DNA of 34,366 bases from a virus: IMG/VR virus record IMGVR_UViG_3300028392_000179, positions 1 through 34,366 of that record; one strand, written 5' to 3'. Positions 1 through 8,219 of the stretch are shown here, piece by piece. The notes beneath the pieces were generated by a model. It saw nothing but the letters and a program-made list of their open reading frames with translations, was not told where the DNA came from and did no database searches. A program made the translations under genes and the position numbers. Every line of letters starts with the position of its first letter. The stretch's first letter is position 1.

Positions 1-2
1 CG

Positions 3-704
3 GTTTTATGGGCGGGGAGTAGTTTTTCAAGTAGAGATACAGCTAAATTTAGAGTAAATGGAGATGGAACACTATATGCTACTGGGGCAACCATTCAATC
101 TAATAATGGTTCTAATAATGCTTATTATGTAAAACTTGATGGTACAAATGATCAATTATTAATATATGGATTACCTGCAACTAATCCAGGTTCTTCACAA
201 ACATTTACGGCTTCAATTACAGGCGGAGCTATACAGGGATCTTATGCAGCAACACAAACAAAAGCAACAACTCCATATATGCTTACTGCAAAAGCTGGCA
301 ATATTTCATCATCTTCATTTCTTTCACTAGTTTCACCTATAGCAGTTCAAATATTTGGCACAAGCGATACTGTACCAATGGCTTCATTTGACCCTTCAGG
401 GGGTTATACAACTTTTACAGAAACTGGGGGATCATCTCTAACTGGGTCTTCAGCAGTTATTAATACAGATATTGCATTTTTAAACTCATCATCTGTTATA
501 CTGGGAAGTGGATCTGGGGTCACATCTGGGGTCGCTACAGATAGTTCTTCTCATGTATATATAAATGGTTTTGCAAGAGTTAGAAACGCAACTCCAGTAG
601 GATCTGGCACAGGTTCGTATGTAAGAAATGTTTATGTAAATACAGCAGCACCATCCTCCTCTGCCAATAGCGGGTTTCAGGGCGATCTTTGGGTAACATA
701 TTAA
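3..704 (+). CDS. Partial phage tail/fibre-type structural protein (5' end outside window)
   Basis: The reading frame is already open at the left edge, so the N-terminus is missing; about 233 residues are visible before the TAA. The protein is very rich in Ser, Thr, Gly, Ala and Asn, has almost no Lys, Glu or Cys, and alternates small and aromatic residues in short beta-strand-like stretches such as YVKLDGTNDQLLIYG and VYINGFARV. This composition is typical of tail fibre, baseplate or virion decoration proteins. It lies 9 bases upstream of the Ig-like adhesin and shares its composition, so both probably belong to the end of the virion structural operon. No enzymatic motif is visible, and the exact virion role cannot be read from the sequence. 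Confidence 0.6.
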   Translation, partial: VLWAGSSFSSRDTAKFRVNGDGTLYATGATIQSNNGSNNAYYVKLDGTNDQLLIYGLPATNPGSSQTFTASITGGAIQGSYAATQTKATTPYMLTAKAGNISSSSFLSLVSPIAVQIFGTSDTVPMASFDPSGGYTTFTETGGSSLTGSSAVINTDIAFLNSSSVILGSGSGVTSGVATDSSSHVYINGFARVRNATPVGSGTGSYVRNVYVNTAAPSSSANSGFQGDLWVTY

Positions 705-713
705 GGATAAATA

Positions 714-3242
714 GTGGGATTTTTTGTAAAGAAATCTAATACGGGTTCATCCGATTGGGCAAATGCCACAAGCATATATGTCAAAGTTTCCACGGGCTGG
801 ACAGCAATAAAAAAAGGTTTTATAAAAGTTTCAGGTGGCTGGCAACAGTTTTATCCAAATGCTGGTCCATATACAACCGCATCTCCATTTATTTCTTCAA
901 ATACTAGTGGAGCTAGTCCCTGGGGTGCGGGAATTTTATTTGGTAGTTCTGCATATGGTCAAAGAGGAACTTGGGTAGCAAATAGCAGTTCGGCAACAAT
1001 TACATCTTATTCATATCAAATACTTACATCAACTTCTTCCACACCTGGCTCTGGACCATATGTTACAGTTGTAGGATCAACTACTTTAAGTGGAACATAT
1101 CAAACAATAGATTTAACTAACTCAGCATATGATGATGCATTTTTAATTTTTAGAGTTACCGCCACTAGATCAGATAGTGTTACTGGTGTTGATGATACTG
1201 ATAGTCAGGCGGGAACTACCAGACAATACTTTATCTATAGAAATATACCAGTAATTAATACAGGATCTTCTTTAACAAAAGGTGCTAATGATAATATTCT
1301 TACATATAGTTCAACTTGGGATACTTCTACTGGCGGTGTGCCAGATATAACAAGATCTACAGTTCAAATTTATAGAAATACAACAAGTGCAACAACAGGT
1401 GGAACACTGGTATCCACCAGCAGTTGGAATTCATCAGTAATGTCAGGCCCAACTTCTTATGCATCAAGTACATCTTATGCAACTACCGCAACTTATGATG
1501 CAGGATCAGACCCAACTAATAATGCAGGTAAATATTTTTATGCGGTAGAAACACAGTATAACTCTGGCACTGATTATAATGGTGGAACATTTGTACCCGC
1601 TCCAGTTACAAATACAAAAACTTATGGTCCTATAACATTATTGACTGCTCCAGGTTCATTTACTTATTCTATTTCAGATTCAACAGCAACCCCAGCCTGG
1701 ACAACATCTCCAAATATAAGTTTATCTGGAGATACAAGTAATTTTTTAACAGTAACTTGGGGAACAGCTTCTCCAGTAAGTGCTTATTTTATTACTCTTT
1801 CAGGATCGCCAGTAACTATTGCAAGAACTGGTAATGGAACAAGTACGACATATATGACTTATTATTATGCCTCGGGTACAGAAACTGCAACAATAGATGT
1901 AGAAAATAATAATACTTATTGCACTATTACAATTCCTACTGCTGCAACAAATGCTACACGTTATGTTTATGATTATAGTGATGGTACTACAAGAACTACT
2001 GCAAGTACCAGCGCAACTTCATATAGGTTTCAAGTACCAAATGGAAACACGGCCACTGTATATAGCGTAAAAGCTTATAATGGTCCTAATACAACATCGC
2101 CATCAACAACTGGTACGCCACCCGCTACTACAACAAATAAACCAGTAACACAATCAATAACTGCAAGCAATTCTTCTATATTAACTTATGGCATAGCACC
2201 ATCAAATACTAGTGTTCCAGTTATTTCTCCAGCAGGTGGATATGTAAATACTGTTTATAGTTGTTCCACGGGATCTTGGAGTGGTAGTGCAACAATAACA
2301 TATTCTTATCAATGGCAAGCATATAACAGTTCAACATTTGGCTGGGATAATTTAACTGGTGGAACTTCAAGCACTTATACACCAACTTTTGCCATGAATC
2401 CTGGTTTACGTTGTGTTGTTACTGGGTCAAATGCTTATGGTTCATCTTCAGCTAATGCTACTTCAGTTAATATAAGCTCATATCCATCACCTTCAATTGT
2501 TACGGCACCTTCAGCCACACCTTCAAGCGGTTATTTGGGAATCACTTCATTTACTTCAACATCAGGAACTTGGAACTACGCATCATCTTATTCATATCAA
2601 TGGCAATACTATGATACCGTTACCTCTTCTTGGTTAAATCGTAGCGATACTGGAGCAACCACATCTTCTTACACACCTCAAATAACTGGAAGTTTTAGAT
2701 GTCTTGTTACGGCGTCGGGAACTGGTGGTTCAACTTCTGCAGCATCAAATGCCGTTACCGTAACTTCATATCCAGTACCAGTAAATACTGTTGCACCTTC
2801 AGTTACACCTACAAGTGGAACAACTAGCACATCATTTAGTTGTTCTACGGGAACTTGGACAAATTCACCAACATCTTATTCATATCAATGGCAATACTAT
2901 AATACCGTTACCAGTAATTGGACAGATCGTTCTGGAGCAACCTCTAGTAGTTATACACTCACTTTTAGTGGAAGTTTGCGATGTCAAGTTAAAGCAACAA
3001 ACACGGGTGGTACGTCAAGTGCTGCAACTTCAAATGCCGTTACTGTGAGTTCAACCCCTACACCAACCCCTACACCAACCCCTACACCAACCCCTACACC
3101 AACCCCTACACCAACCCCTACACCAACCCCTACACCAACCCCTACACCAACCCCTACACCAACCGCTCCAAGTTCATGTTGTACAACAGGTTCTTGCGGT
3201 GGTGGAAGCCTTTGTAGTGGCCGTTGCTTGTGTAATGGATAA
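714..3242 (+). CDS. Ig-like/FN3-like phage adhesin with Thr-Pro stalk and Cys-rich C-terminus
   Basis: An 842-residue protein starting at GTG, with the SD-like AAGGATAA just upstream. Residues ~1-50 (WANATSIYVKVSTGW, IKKGFIKVSGGWQQF) carry short repeats seen at the N-terminus of phage tail proteins. Residues ~60-780 are beta-rich and Ser/Thr-rich, with at least three Ig-like modules marked by the recurring YSYQWQ strand at ~96-residue spacing; each module carries a CS or RC Cys pair. Residues ~781-818 are an uninterrupted Thr-Pro repeat. The last ~21 residues hold six Cys and many Gly. There is no signal peptide, as expected for a virion protein. The likely role is a tail fibre or capsid-attached adhesin binding host surface glycans. 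Adjacent sugar-modification genes suggest it may be modified. Confidence 0.75.
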   Translation: MGFFVKKSNTGSSDWANATSIYVKVSTGWTAIKKGFIKVSGGWQQFYPNAGPYTTASPFISSNTSGASPWGAGILFGSSAYGQRGTWVANSSSATITSYSYQILTSTSSTPGSGPYVTVVGSTTLSGTYQTIDLTNSAYDDAFLIFRVTATRSDSVTGVDDTDSQAGTTRQYFIYRNIPVINTGSSLTKGANDNILTYSSTWDTSTGGVPDITRSTVQIYRNTTSATTGGTLVSTSSWNSSVMSGPTSYASSTSYATTATYDAGSDPTNNAGKYFYAVETQYNSGTDYNGGTFVPAPVTNTKTYGPITLLTAPGSFTYSISDSTATPAWTTSPNISLSGDTSNFLTVTWGTASPVSAYFITLSGSPVTIARTGNGTSTTYMTYYYASGTETATIDVENNNTYCTITIPTAATNATRYVYDYSDGTTRTTASTSATSYRFQVPNGNTATVYSVKAYNGPNTTSPSTTGTPPATTTNKPVTQSITASNSSILTYGIAPSNTSVPVISPAGGYVNTVYSCSTGSWSGSATITYSYQWQAYNSSTFGWDNLTGGTSSTYTPTFAMNPGLRCVVTGSNAYGSSSANATSVNISSYPSPSIVTAPSATPSSGYLGITSFTSTSGTWNYASSYSYQWQYYDTVTSSWLNRSDTGATTSSYTPQITGSFRCLVTASGTGGSTSAASNAVTVTSYPVPVNTVAPSVTPTSGTTSTSFSCSTGTWTNSPTSYSYQWQYYNTVTSNWTDRSGATSSSYTLTFSGSLRCQVKATNTGGTSSAATSNAVTVSSTPTPTPTPTPTPTPTPTPTPTPTPTPTPTPTPTPTPTAPSSCCTTGSCGGGSLCSGRCLCNG
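2584..2912 (+). repeat. Duplicated Ig-like module boundary (288-bp offset)
   Basis: About 41 bases beginning at 2584 recur at 2872 with a single visible substitution (G versus A in the Asp/Asn codon of YYD or YYN T). The offset is 288 bp, or 96 codons, which equals one Ig-like module. A more diverged copy of the YSYQWQ strand lies near 2299. This points to recent in-frame duplication or gene conversion of an adhesin module. Confidence 0.8.
3053..3160 (+). repeat. Nine perfect 12-bp tandem repeats encoding Thr-Pro-Thr-Pro
   Basis: The unit AACCCCTACACC is repeated nine times without a mismatch and followed by a degenerate tenth copy. In the adhesin frame each unit encodes TPTP. The unit is a multiple of three, so slippage would change stalk length rather than switch the gene off. 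The C-rich top strand contrasts sharply with the AT-rich surroundings. Confidence 0.95.
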
Positions 3243-3261
3243 TTTAAAAATGTTTAAATGT

Positions 3262-3269
3262 GATATACT
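3262..3269 (+). promoter_or_regulatory. Candidate extended -10 promoter
   Basis: The sequence TGaTATACT matches the extended -10 form TGnTATAAT with one change and lies in the 72-base gap before the gene at 3315. No convincing -35 box is visible at the proper distance. The same TGaTATACT word recurs before the gene at 7262, which supports function. Confidence 0.45.
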
Positions 3270-3314
3270 GTATAAAAAACAAACAATGTATTATATAAAA
3301 GGAGATCAATAATT

Positions 3315-3731
3315 ATGGTTAATAGTCTTTTTGTTTTTATAAATAAAGATAATAATAAAGTTTTTTGTGTTATGGATCGTTTTCCAGGCCCCTTAAATGA
3401 TTTACTTACTGCTGCATTTGCGTCGGAAGTTCAAGGTATGATTATTACTGAATATCCAAATGCTCAGAGAGGAGATATTTGGGATGGTTCAAATTTTATT
3501 AAAATGTCTCTTGAACAAGACCCAGAGTTAGAAGAAAGAGTTGCTTTATTGGTAGAAAATGAAATTGTTGATATTTTAGAATTAGACAAAGTTTATCCTT
3601 ATTATAATATATGGATAGAAGGATTTTCTAAAGAACATTTTGGATTTAATGCTACAGGTTATGAAAATGTTCGTTCAGGATCAATTTGGGATGGAAAATC
3701 TTTTACTCTTCCAGATATTCCAGCTTATTAA
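3315..3731 (+). CDS. Hypothetical virion-region protein with duplicated WDG motif
   Basis: A 138-residue protein of unknown function. The start is supported by AAAGGAGAT eight bases upstream of ATG. Two short related halves are visible: an RGDIWDGSNF-type motif near residue 56 and a RSGSIWDGKSF-type motif near residue 124, each preceded by a YPN or YEN turn. Tail and fibre accessory proteins often contain such a motif (G-x-IWDG, the strand that follows the substrate or fold turn). An acidic helical linker lies between the halves. It sits after the adhesin and before the modification cassette and may be a chaperone or small tail protein. Family not recognised. Confidence 0.55.
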   Translation: MVNSLFVFINKDNNKVFCVMDRFPGPLNDLLTAAFASEVQGMIITEYPNAQRGDIWDGSNFIKMSLEQDPELEERVALLVENEIVDILELDKVYPYYNIWIEGFSKEHFGFNATGYENVRSGSIWDGKSFTLPDIPAY

Positions 3732-3733
3732 AA

Positions 3734-3762
3734 TTGACTATTTTGTAAAAAGAGAGTATTAT
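3734..3762 (+). promoter_or_regulatory. Promoter for the modification cassette
   Basis: TTGACT at 3734-3739 and TATTAT at 3757-3762 are separated by exactly 17 bases, a near-consensus primary sigma promoter. It starts transcription about 18 bases ahead of the TTG-started gene at 3787 and probably drives the overlapping run of genes that follows. Confidence 0.7.
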
Positions 3763-3786
3763 TAATAATAAAGAAAGGTATTTATT

Positions 3787-4032
3787 TTGGATAACGAAAA
3801 AGAATTAACCCCTTGGCAGCAATATAAAAAAAATCTTGGAGAAACAAGGCCCTGGGACATAATTGATCCAGCCGCAGAACGAGCAACTGAAGAAGAAGCA
3901 AATACAAGATATTCAATTTGTTTAGAATGCCCAGAATTAATTAAATTAACAAAACAATGCAGAAAATGTAGTTGTTTTATGAAAGCAAAAACAAAGTTGC
4001 AAGCAGCACATTGTCCATTACAAAAATGGTAA
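3787..4032 (+). CDS. Small Cys-rich zinc-binding phage protein
   Basis: An 81-residue protein with a TTG start; the SD-like AGAAAGG lies about eight bases upstream and the promoter at 3734 fits this start. The C-terminal half contains CLEC, then CRKCSC, FMKAKT and CPLQKW, a C-x2-C...C-x2-C-x-C...C arrangement expected to bind zinc. Similar short proteins with a KCxCFMKxK...CPxxKW ending are common in tailed phages, often beside 2-oxoglutarate oxygenases as here. Its last codons overlap the start of the next gene by seven bases (ATGGTAA), implying coupled translation. Molecular function unknown. Confidence 0.65.
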   Translation: MDNEKELTPWQQYKKNLGETRPWDIIDPAAERATEEEANTRYSICLECPELIKLTKQCRKCSCFMKAKTKLQAAHCPLQKW

Positions 4033-4622
4033 AAGAAAAAATAGAAGAAGGCATTTATTTATATAAAAATGTTCTTCCAGAATCTAAACAAATTATTAAA
4101 GAAATTGAAGAATGTATTCAATTAAATATGCTTTCTTGGATTCCAAGTCTTGTAAAAACAGATTCTACTGATTCTATTAATAAAATGGTAAGAGACACAG
4201 ATTCAATATCAATTCCGTATTTAGGAAAAATTGATGAAAATTTTGTTAATTCTACAGAATCATTATTTAAATCTTTAAATAATGCTTTTTATGAAGCATT
4301 TGATTTATGTGAAAAAGATTATATGTCAATGTTTGGTATATCTTCAGTTTGGCATGATTCTTGGCAAATATTAAAATATGGAGTTGGTCAATTTTTTACA
4401 AATCATATTGATGACCATACAAATTATCATAGAAGAATATCAACAGTTTTTTATATGAATGATGATTATAAGGGTGGCGAAATAAATTTTCCAAGATACA
4501 ATTTATCAATTAAACCAAAAGCAAATGATTTGTTAATATTTCCTTCATTCTACACTTATAATCATTCTGTAAATCCAGTAACAGAAGGCACAAGGTATGC
4601 GGTTGTTGGTTGGTTAAGATGA
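4026..4622 (+). CDS. Fe(II)/2-oxoglutarate-dependent oxygenase, prolyl 4-hydroxylase-like
   Basis: A 198-residue protein starting at the ATG that overlaps the previous stop codon. The C-terminal half carries the double-stranded beta-helix signature: HID as the iron-binding HxD, then STVFYMNDDYKGGEINFP, then a distal His in YNHSVNPV and the 2-oxoglutarate-binding Arg in GTRYAVVGW. This is the arrangement of prolyl 4-hydroxylase-like phage oxygenases. The expected reaction is hydroxylation of a protein side chain or small molecule using O2 and 2-oxoglutarate; the substrate cannot be read. It lies in an overlapping series with a second oxygenase and sugar enzymes, so a target on the virion or a surface glycan is plausible. 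Confidence 0.85.
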   Translation: MVKEKIEEGIYLYKNVLPESKQIIKEIEECIQLNMLSWIPSLVKTDSTDSINKMVRDTDSISIPYLGKIDENFVNSTESLFKSLNNAFYEAFDLCEKDYMSMFGISSVWHDSWQILKYGVGQFFTNHIDDHTNYHRRISTVFYMNDDYKGGEINFPRYNLSIKPKANDLLIFPSFYTYNHSVNPVTEGTRYAVVGWLR

Positions 4623-5197
4623 ATATTCAAAAACCACAAATAATAAATGATCTTTTAAAAGAAAAAGATTTTGAAAATTTAAAAAAAATTTTTTCAATAA
4701 ATAAAATAAAGTCTTTTAATTTTGAACAAGAACTTTCAAGATATATCATTGCAGATAATCAAATGTTGGAATTTAAAGAATATATAAATTTTATAACACC
4801 AATAGCAAAAGAAATTTTTAAAAGTGATACATTAATGCCAACATATTCTTTATTTTCACATTATGAAGGACCAAATGCAAATCTTTATAAACATAAAGAT
4901 GATAATGCTTGTACATATACAATAGATATGTGTCTTTATCAAAAATATGCTTGGGATTTATGGGTAGAAAATCAACCATATACACTTTTGCCAAATCAAG
5001 CCTTGGCTTATTATGGCAATAATCAAGAACATTGGCGGGAATCTTTTCCAATGAAAGAAATTAATTATGTAGCAATGATTTTTTTTCATTTTGCGGAACC
5101 AGACCATTGGTGGTTTGTTAAAGGGCCAGGTTATCTTGACGTAGTAAGAGGAAACTTATCGGAGGAAGAATGGCAATTGGGGCAAAATCAGCATTAG
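4619..5197 (+). CDS. Second, divergent Fe(II)/2-oxoglutarate oxygenase-like protein
   Basis: A 192-residue protein whose ATG overlaps the previous TGA (ATGA). The core shows LYKHKDDNACTYTIDMCL, with a candidate HxD iron site (H-K-D), then PNQALAYYGNNQEHWRES with a distal His, then a hydrophobic strand NYVAMIFFHF. This matches the fold of the 2-oxoglutarate oxygenase superfamily but not the prolyl-hydroxylase-like subgroup of its neighbour. The Trp-rich tail (DHWWFVKGPGY) is unusual. The two adjacent oxygenases may act on different positions of one substrate, or one may be a regulatory paralogue. Overlap of 28 bases with the next gene suggests coupling. Confidence 0.7.
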   Translation: MNIQKPQIINDLLKEKDFENLKKIFSINKIKSFNFEQELSRYIIADNQMLEFKEYINFITPIAKEIFKSDTLMPTYSLFSHYEGPNANLYKHKDDNACTYTIDMCLYQKYAWDLWVENQPYTLLPNQALAYYGNNQEHWRESFPMKEINYVAMIFFHFAEPDHWWFVKGPGYLDVVRGNLSEEEWQLGQNQH

Positions 5198-6147
5198 TAT
5201 TAGGTGCTGGAGGATTTATTGGAAGCCATTTAGTAAAAAAGTTAAAAGAAAATAACTATTGGGTTCGTGGGGTAGATCTTAAATACCCAGAATATTGGGA
5301 AACTTTTGCAGACGATTTTGTTATTGGCGATTTAAGAGATCCTAAGATAGTTGAAAGTGTTATTGATTTTAAATTTGATCAGGTATATCAATTAGCAGCA
5401 GATATGGGCGGTGCTGGCTATATTAATACAGGAGATAATGATGCAGAAGTTATGGGTAACTCTATACTTATTAATGTAAATGTTTTAAAGAAATCGCATG
5501 AAGTTGGAATTGAAGGAGTTTTTTATTCTTCTACAGCATGTGTTTATCCAGAGTATAATCAAATGGACCCAGATAGTGTAAATTGCAGAGAAGATTCTGT
5601 ATATCCCGCATTACCAGATACAGAGTATGGCTGGGAAAAATTGTTTAGTGAAAGGCTATACTTAGCCTATAACAAAAATTATAATATGAAAAATAAGATA
5701 GCCCGATACCATAATGTCTTTGGGCCGTATGGCACTTGGGACGGCGGTAAAGAAAAAGCCCCAGCAGCTATTTGCAGAAAAGTAGCAAAAGGAATTGATA
5801 AAATAGAAATATGGGGTAATGGCGAACAATTAAGGTCTTTTTTATATATTGATGAGTGCATAAAAGCAACAATAGATTTTAACACTAACTCCGATTACTT
5901 GGAGCCAATAAATATTGGTTCAGAAAGAGGAATATCAATTAACGAGCTTGTTGATATAGTTTGTGCAATTGCTGAAAAGAATTTAGAAAAAGTAAATATA
6001 TCAGGACCTATGGGTGTGCATGCAAGGTACTCAAATAATGATTTGATAAATGAAGTGCTTGGCTGGAAGCCAGAAGAAAACTTAGAGTATGGATTATCAA
6101 AAACATACGAGTGGATAAACAATCAGGTAAATGATTTCAAGCGATAA
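5170..6147 (+). CDS. NAD-dependent nucleotide-sugar epimerase, GDP-mannose 3,5-epimerase-like
   Basis: A 325-residue extended short-chain dehydrogenase. The ATG follows a strong GGAGGAAG SD within the end of the preceding gene. The Rossmann motif G12-x2-G15-x2-G18 binds NAD. The motif AADMGGAGYI and the following YSSTACVYPEY strand are characteristic of GDP-mannose 3,5-epimerases, and Y153-x3-K157 (YGWEK) supplies the catalytic pair. The C-terminal region (LRSFLYIDECI, INIGSERGISI) is the sugar-nucleotide binding lobe. It likely makes a GDP-L-sugar for the fucosyltransferase-like enzyme encoded next. Other NDP-sugar epimerase specificities are possible. Confidence 0.85.
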   Translation: MAIGAKSALVLGAGGFIGSHLVKKLKENNYWVRGVDLKYPEYWETFADDFVIGDLRDPKIVESVIDFKFDQVYQLAADMGGAGYINTGDNDAEVMGNSILINVNVLKKSHEVGIEGVFYSSTACVYPEYNQMDPDSVNCREDSVYPALPDTEYGWEKLFSERLYLAYNKNYNMKNKIARYHNVFGPYGTWDGGKEKAPAAICRKVAKGIDKIEIWGNGEQLRSFLYIDECIKATIDFNTNSDYLEPINIGSERGISINELVDIVCAIAEKNLEKVNISGPMGVHARYSNNDLINEVLGWKPEENLEYGLSKTYEWINNQVNDFKR

Positions 6148-7186
6148 AATTTATTTTCAATTATACAATCCAACTGGAATGATTAATCAAGTTATGAGTA
6201 TGGAGTTAGCAGTTGGCTTAGCGCACGAAACAAAAAGAGAAACTATTATCCATTATGTTTCTAATAATGGAGACAATCTTTACAACTTTAGAACAGTTCC
6301 AATTTTTACACCGAGTCGCTGGTACAACCCTCAAAGAAAAGGTTTTATCAACGGAGATCAGTTTCCACACCTTTCGGATATACTTGAGTGGGATGATTTA
6401 AATATAACTTTAATAAATGAAAAAATTGATAGTTTTGAAGATGAACATCTTGTTATTCCAGATTTAATGAACAATTATTATTTTTCTAAAGAAGAAAGTG
6501 TTAGCGAAAATGAACTTAGTTTTGCAGAAACAAGATCAAGACTTGAGTTCAATGATAATTCTAATATTCATTTAAAGCTTACTCTTGGTTGGTATTCAAG
6601 GTTTTTCTATAACAGAGATAAAGATCTTGATCGCATTTTAAGTAATGTTAAATTTAAAAAAGAATATTATGATTTTGCTGCAATGGTAGCATCCTCTTTA
6701 GGAAATTTTCAAGCAGGTCACATTAGGCTTTCAGATCATTTAAGAATGTTTGAAACAACACAAGCAATGTTTGAGTATAATCTTTCAAGACTTGAAAAAA
6801 ATAATTTGCCTATTGTTATATCAACTTGTGAACCAAATCATAAGATGATTAAAGATAATAGTCATAGATTTATTTTACTTGATGAGTATATTGTTAATAA
6901 TTTTTATAAAGAGTTCCAAGATCTTAAATTTAAAGACGAGATAGTATTTGGCCTTATCTGTAACTTAGTGCTACATCACTCTAAGTATTTTATAGGCACA
7001 TCAGGTAGCACATACACTGGGTATGTACAAAGAAAAAGAAATCAAAATGGTCTTGTAGAAAACTGGGAGTTCTGGGACAATCCTTGGGACATATCTAATG
7101 GGCCGTTTTCTTGGAACGGCTACGCTTTAGAAAATGGAAGAAAGATGTGGTGGAGAGAATGGGAAGAATCAAAATTAAATTTTTAA
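6131..7186 (+). CDS. O-fucosyltransferase-like glycosyltransferase
   Basis: A 351-residue protein that starts inside the end of the epimerase gene (17-base overlap). The N-terminal part reads as a substrate-handling Rossmann lobe (YNPTGMINQVMSMELAVGLA), resembling the GxxNQ loop of GDP-fucose protein O-fucosyltransferases. The C-terminal lobe contains GHIRLSDH, the counterpart of the conserved HxRxxD/E GDP-binding motif, and SKYFIGTSGSTYTGYVQRKR, a typical donor-site strand-loop. It is therefore probably a GT-B enzyme using a GDP-sugar, in keeping with the adjoining GDP-sugar epimerase. Acceptor unknown; the Ser/Thr-rich adhesin upstream is one candidate. Family assignment is by motif only. 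Confidence 0.65.
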   Translation: MISSDKIYFQLYNPTGMINQVMSMELAVGLAHETKRETIIHYVSNNGDNLYNFRTVPIFTPSRWYNPQRKGFINGDQFPHLSDILEWDDLNITLINEKIDSFEDEHLVIPDLMNNYYFSKEESVSENELSFAETRSRLEFNDNSNIHLKLTLGWYSRFFYNRDKDLDRILSNVKFKKEYYDFAAMVASSLGNFQAGHIRLSDHLRMFETTQAMFEYNLSRLEKNNLPIVISTCEPNHKMIKDNSHRFILLDEYIVNNFYKEFQDLKFKDEIVFGLICNLVLHHSKYFIGTSGSTYTGYVQRKRNQNGLVENWEFWDNPWDISNGPFSWNGYALENGRKMWWREWEESKLNF

Positions 7187-7246
7187 AAAACATTGCGTTT
7201 AGGTATAAGCAATGGAAAAAATATCGCAAGATTAAAAAATCAAATC

Positions 7247-7255
7247 TGATATACT
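7247..7255 (+). promoter_or_regulatory. Extended -10 promoter giving a leaderless transcript
   Basis: TGaTATACT ends six bases before the ATG at 7262. With normal spacing transcription would begin at or next to the start codon. No Shine-Dalgarno sequence is present, which agrees with leaderless translation. The -35 region is not recognisable. Confidence 0.55.
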
Positions 7256-7261
7256 AGTAAT

Positions 7262-8218
7262 ATGTTATTTGACTTGTACTACAAAAATGTAATACCACAC
7301 CACAGTTACGATAAAAACAATAAGTATAAAGATTACTCTGGCGTATTCCCCACGCTAGCAGCACATTCAGAGGTAGCAAGGCCAGAGTACAACTATATTT
7401 GGAATAGCGATGGGTTAAGGTCTATTGAGTTTTCAAATAAACCAAATGTAATTGCATTAGGGTGTTCAATAACTTTAGGACAGGGGCTACCAGTAGATTT
7501 AAGATGGTCAAACCTATTGTCAGATATGTTAAATAAACACGGGAAATATTCAATAGGTAATATATCTTATAGTGGAGCAGCGATAAACAAAGACGTTTTA
7601 AGTTTTTTTGGTTTAATAAATCAATATAACTATTTGCCAGAATATGTAATTTGTAATTTTGCAAATTTTGAAAGGTTTTATTTTGTTGATTCAAACAATG
7701 AGTATATGCGTGATAACTATGCAAACCATAAACCAAGAGCTTATAAAGCAAATGCACCATTTGACTATGAATCTATTATTCCTTATGAATGGATTTATTA
7801 TAATAATTTAGAGCATATAAAAATGCTTGAGGTTTTTTGTAAAGCCAACAATATCAAATTAATTTGGAGCTGTTGGTCAAATAATTTAGATGAAAATAAA
7901 GAAAAGTTCTTGTTAGAAAATTTTGAATTTTATGTGCAAGATCCAACAAGAAAACAATTTCCTAAAGATTTTGAGTTTTTGGTAAATCCAGACAGCATAG
8001 ATAATCTTGAACAATATTATAAAATGAATGATTGGGATCTTATTAAATGCCATGAAGATTATTATAATAAACATAAGGAAATATTTGACCATGGGTATGA
8101 CTATCATAAAATTGCAGGATCTTGGGGGCCAGGCGCACACTGGCCTCATCCAGGAATACATAAACAAATTCACTGGGCAGAATTTTATTATGAAGAGATG
8201 AAAAAAAACTGGATTTAA
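7262..8218 (+). CDS. SGNH/GDSL-family hydrolase
   Basis: A 318-residue protein. Near residue 60 the strand-turn IALGCSITLGQG places a Ser in the position of the GDS nucleophile (block I). YSGAAIN provides the block II Gly, an Asn-rich CNFANFERF lies where block III is expected, and the C-terminal GAHWPHPGIHKQIH resembles the block V Asp-x-x-His region, although here the expected Asp is replaced within a His-rich segment. SGNH enzymes add or remove acyl groups on carbohydrates and cell wall polymers, so it fits the neighbouring sugar genes. It begins a new transcription unit and ends one base before the carbamoyltransferase gene. The active-site assignment is tentative. Confidence 0.7.
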   Translation: MLFDLYYKNVIPHHSYDKNNKYKDYSGVFPTLAAHSEVARPEYNYIWNSDGLRSIEFSNKPNVIALGCSITLGQGLPVDLRWSNLLSDMLNKHGKYSIGNISYSGAAINKDVLSFFGLINQYNYLPEYVICNFANFERFYFVDSNNEYMRDNYANHKPRAYKANAPFDYESIIPYEWIYYNNLEHIKMLEVFCKANNIKLIWSCWSNNLDENKEKFLLENFEFYVQDPTRKQFPKDFEFLVNPDSIDNLEQYYKMNDWDLIKCHEDYYNKHKEIFDHGYDYHKIAGSWGPGAHWPHPGIHKQIHWAEFYYEEMKKNWI

Positions 8219-8219
8219 T

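Noticed and set aside
2791-3048. Second open frame inside the adhesin gene
   Set aside because: It reads low-complexity His/Gln/Leu sequence in a shifted frame of the Ig-like repeats, with no SD; a shadow of the real gene.
3053-3160. CRISPR-like repeat array
   Set aside because: The unit is 12 bp with no spacers and is in-frame coding sequence.
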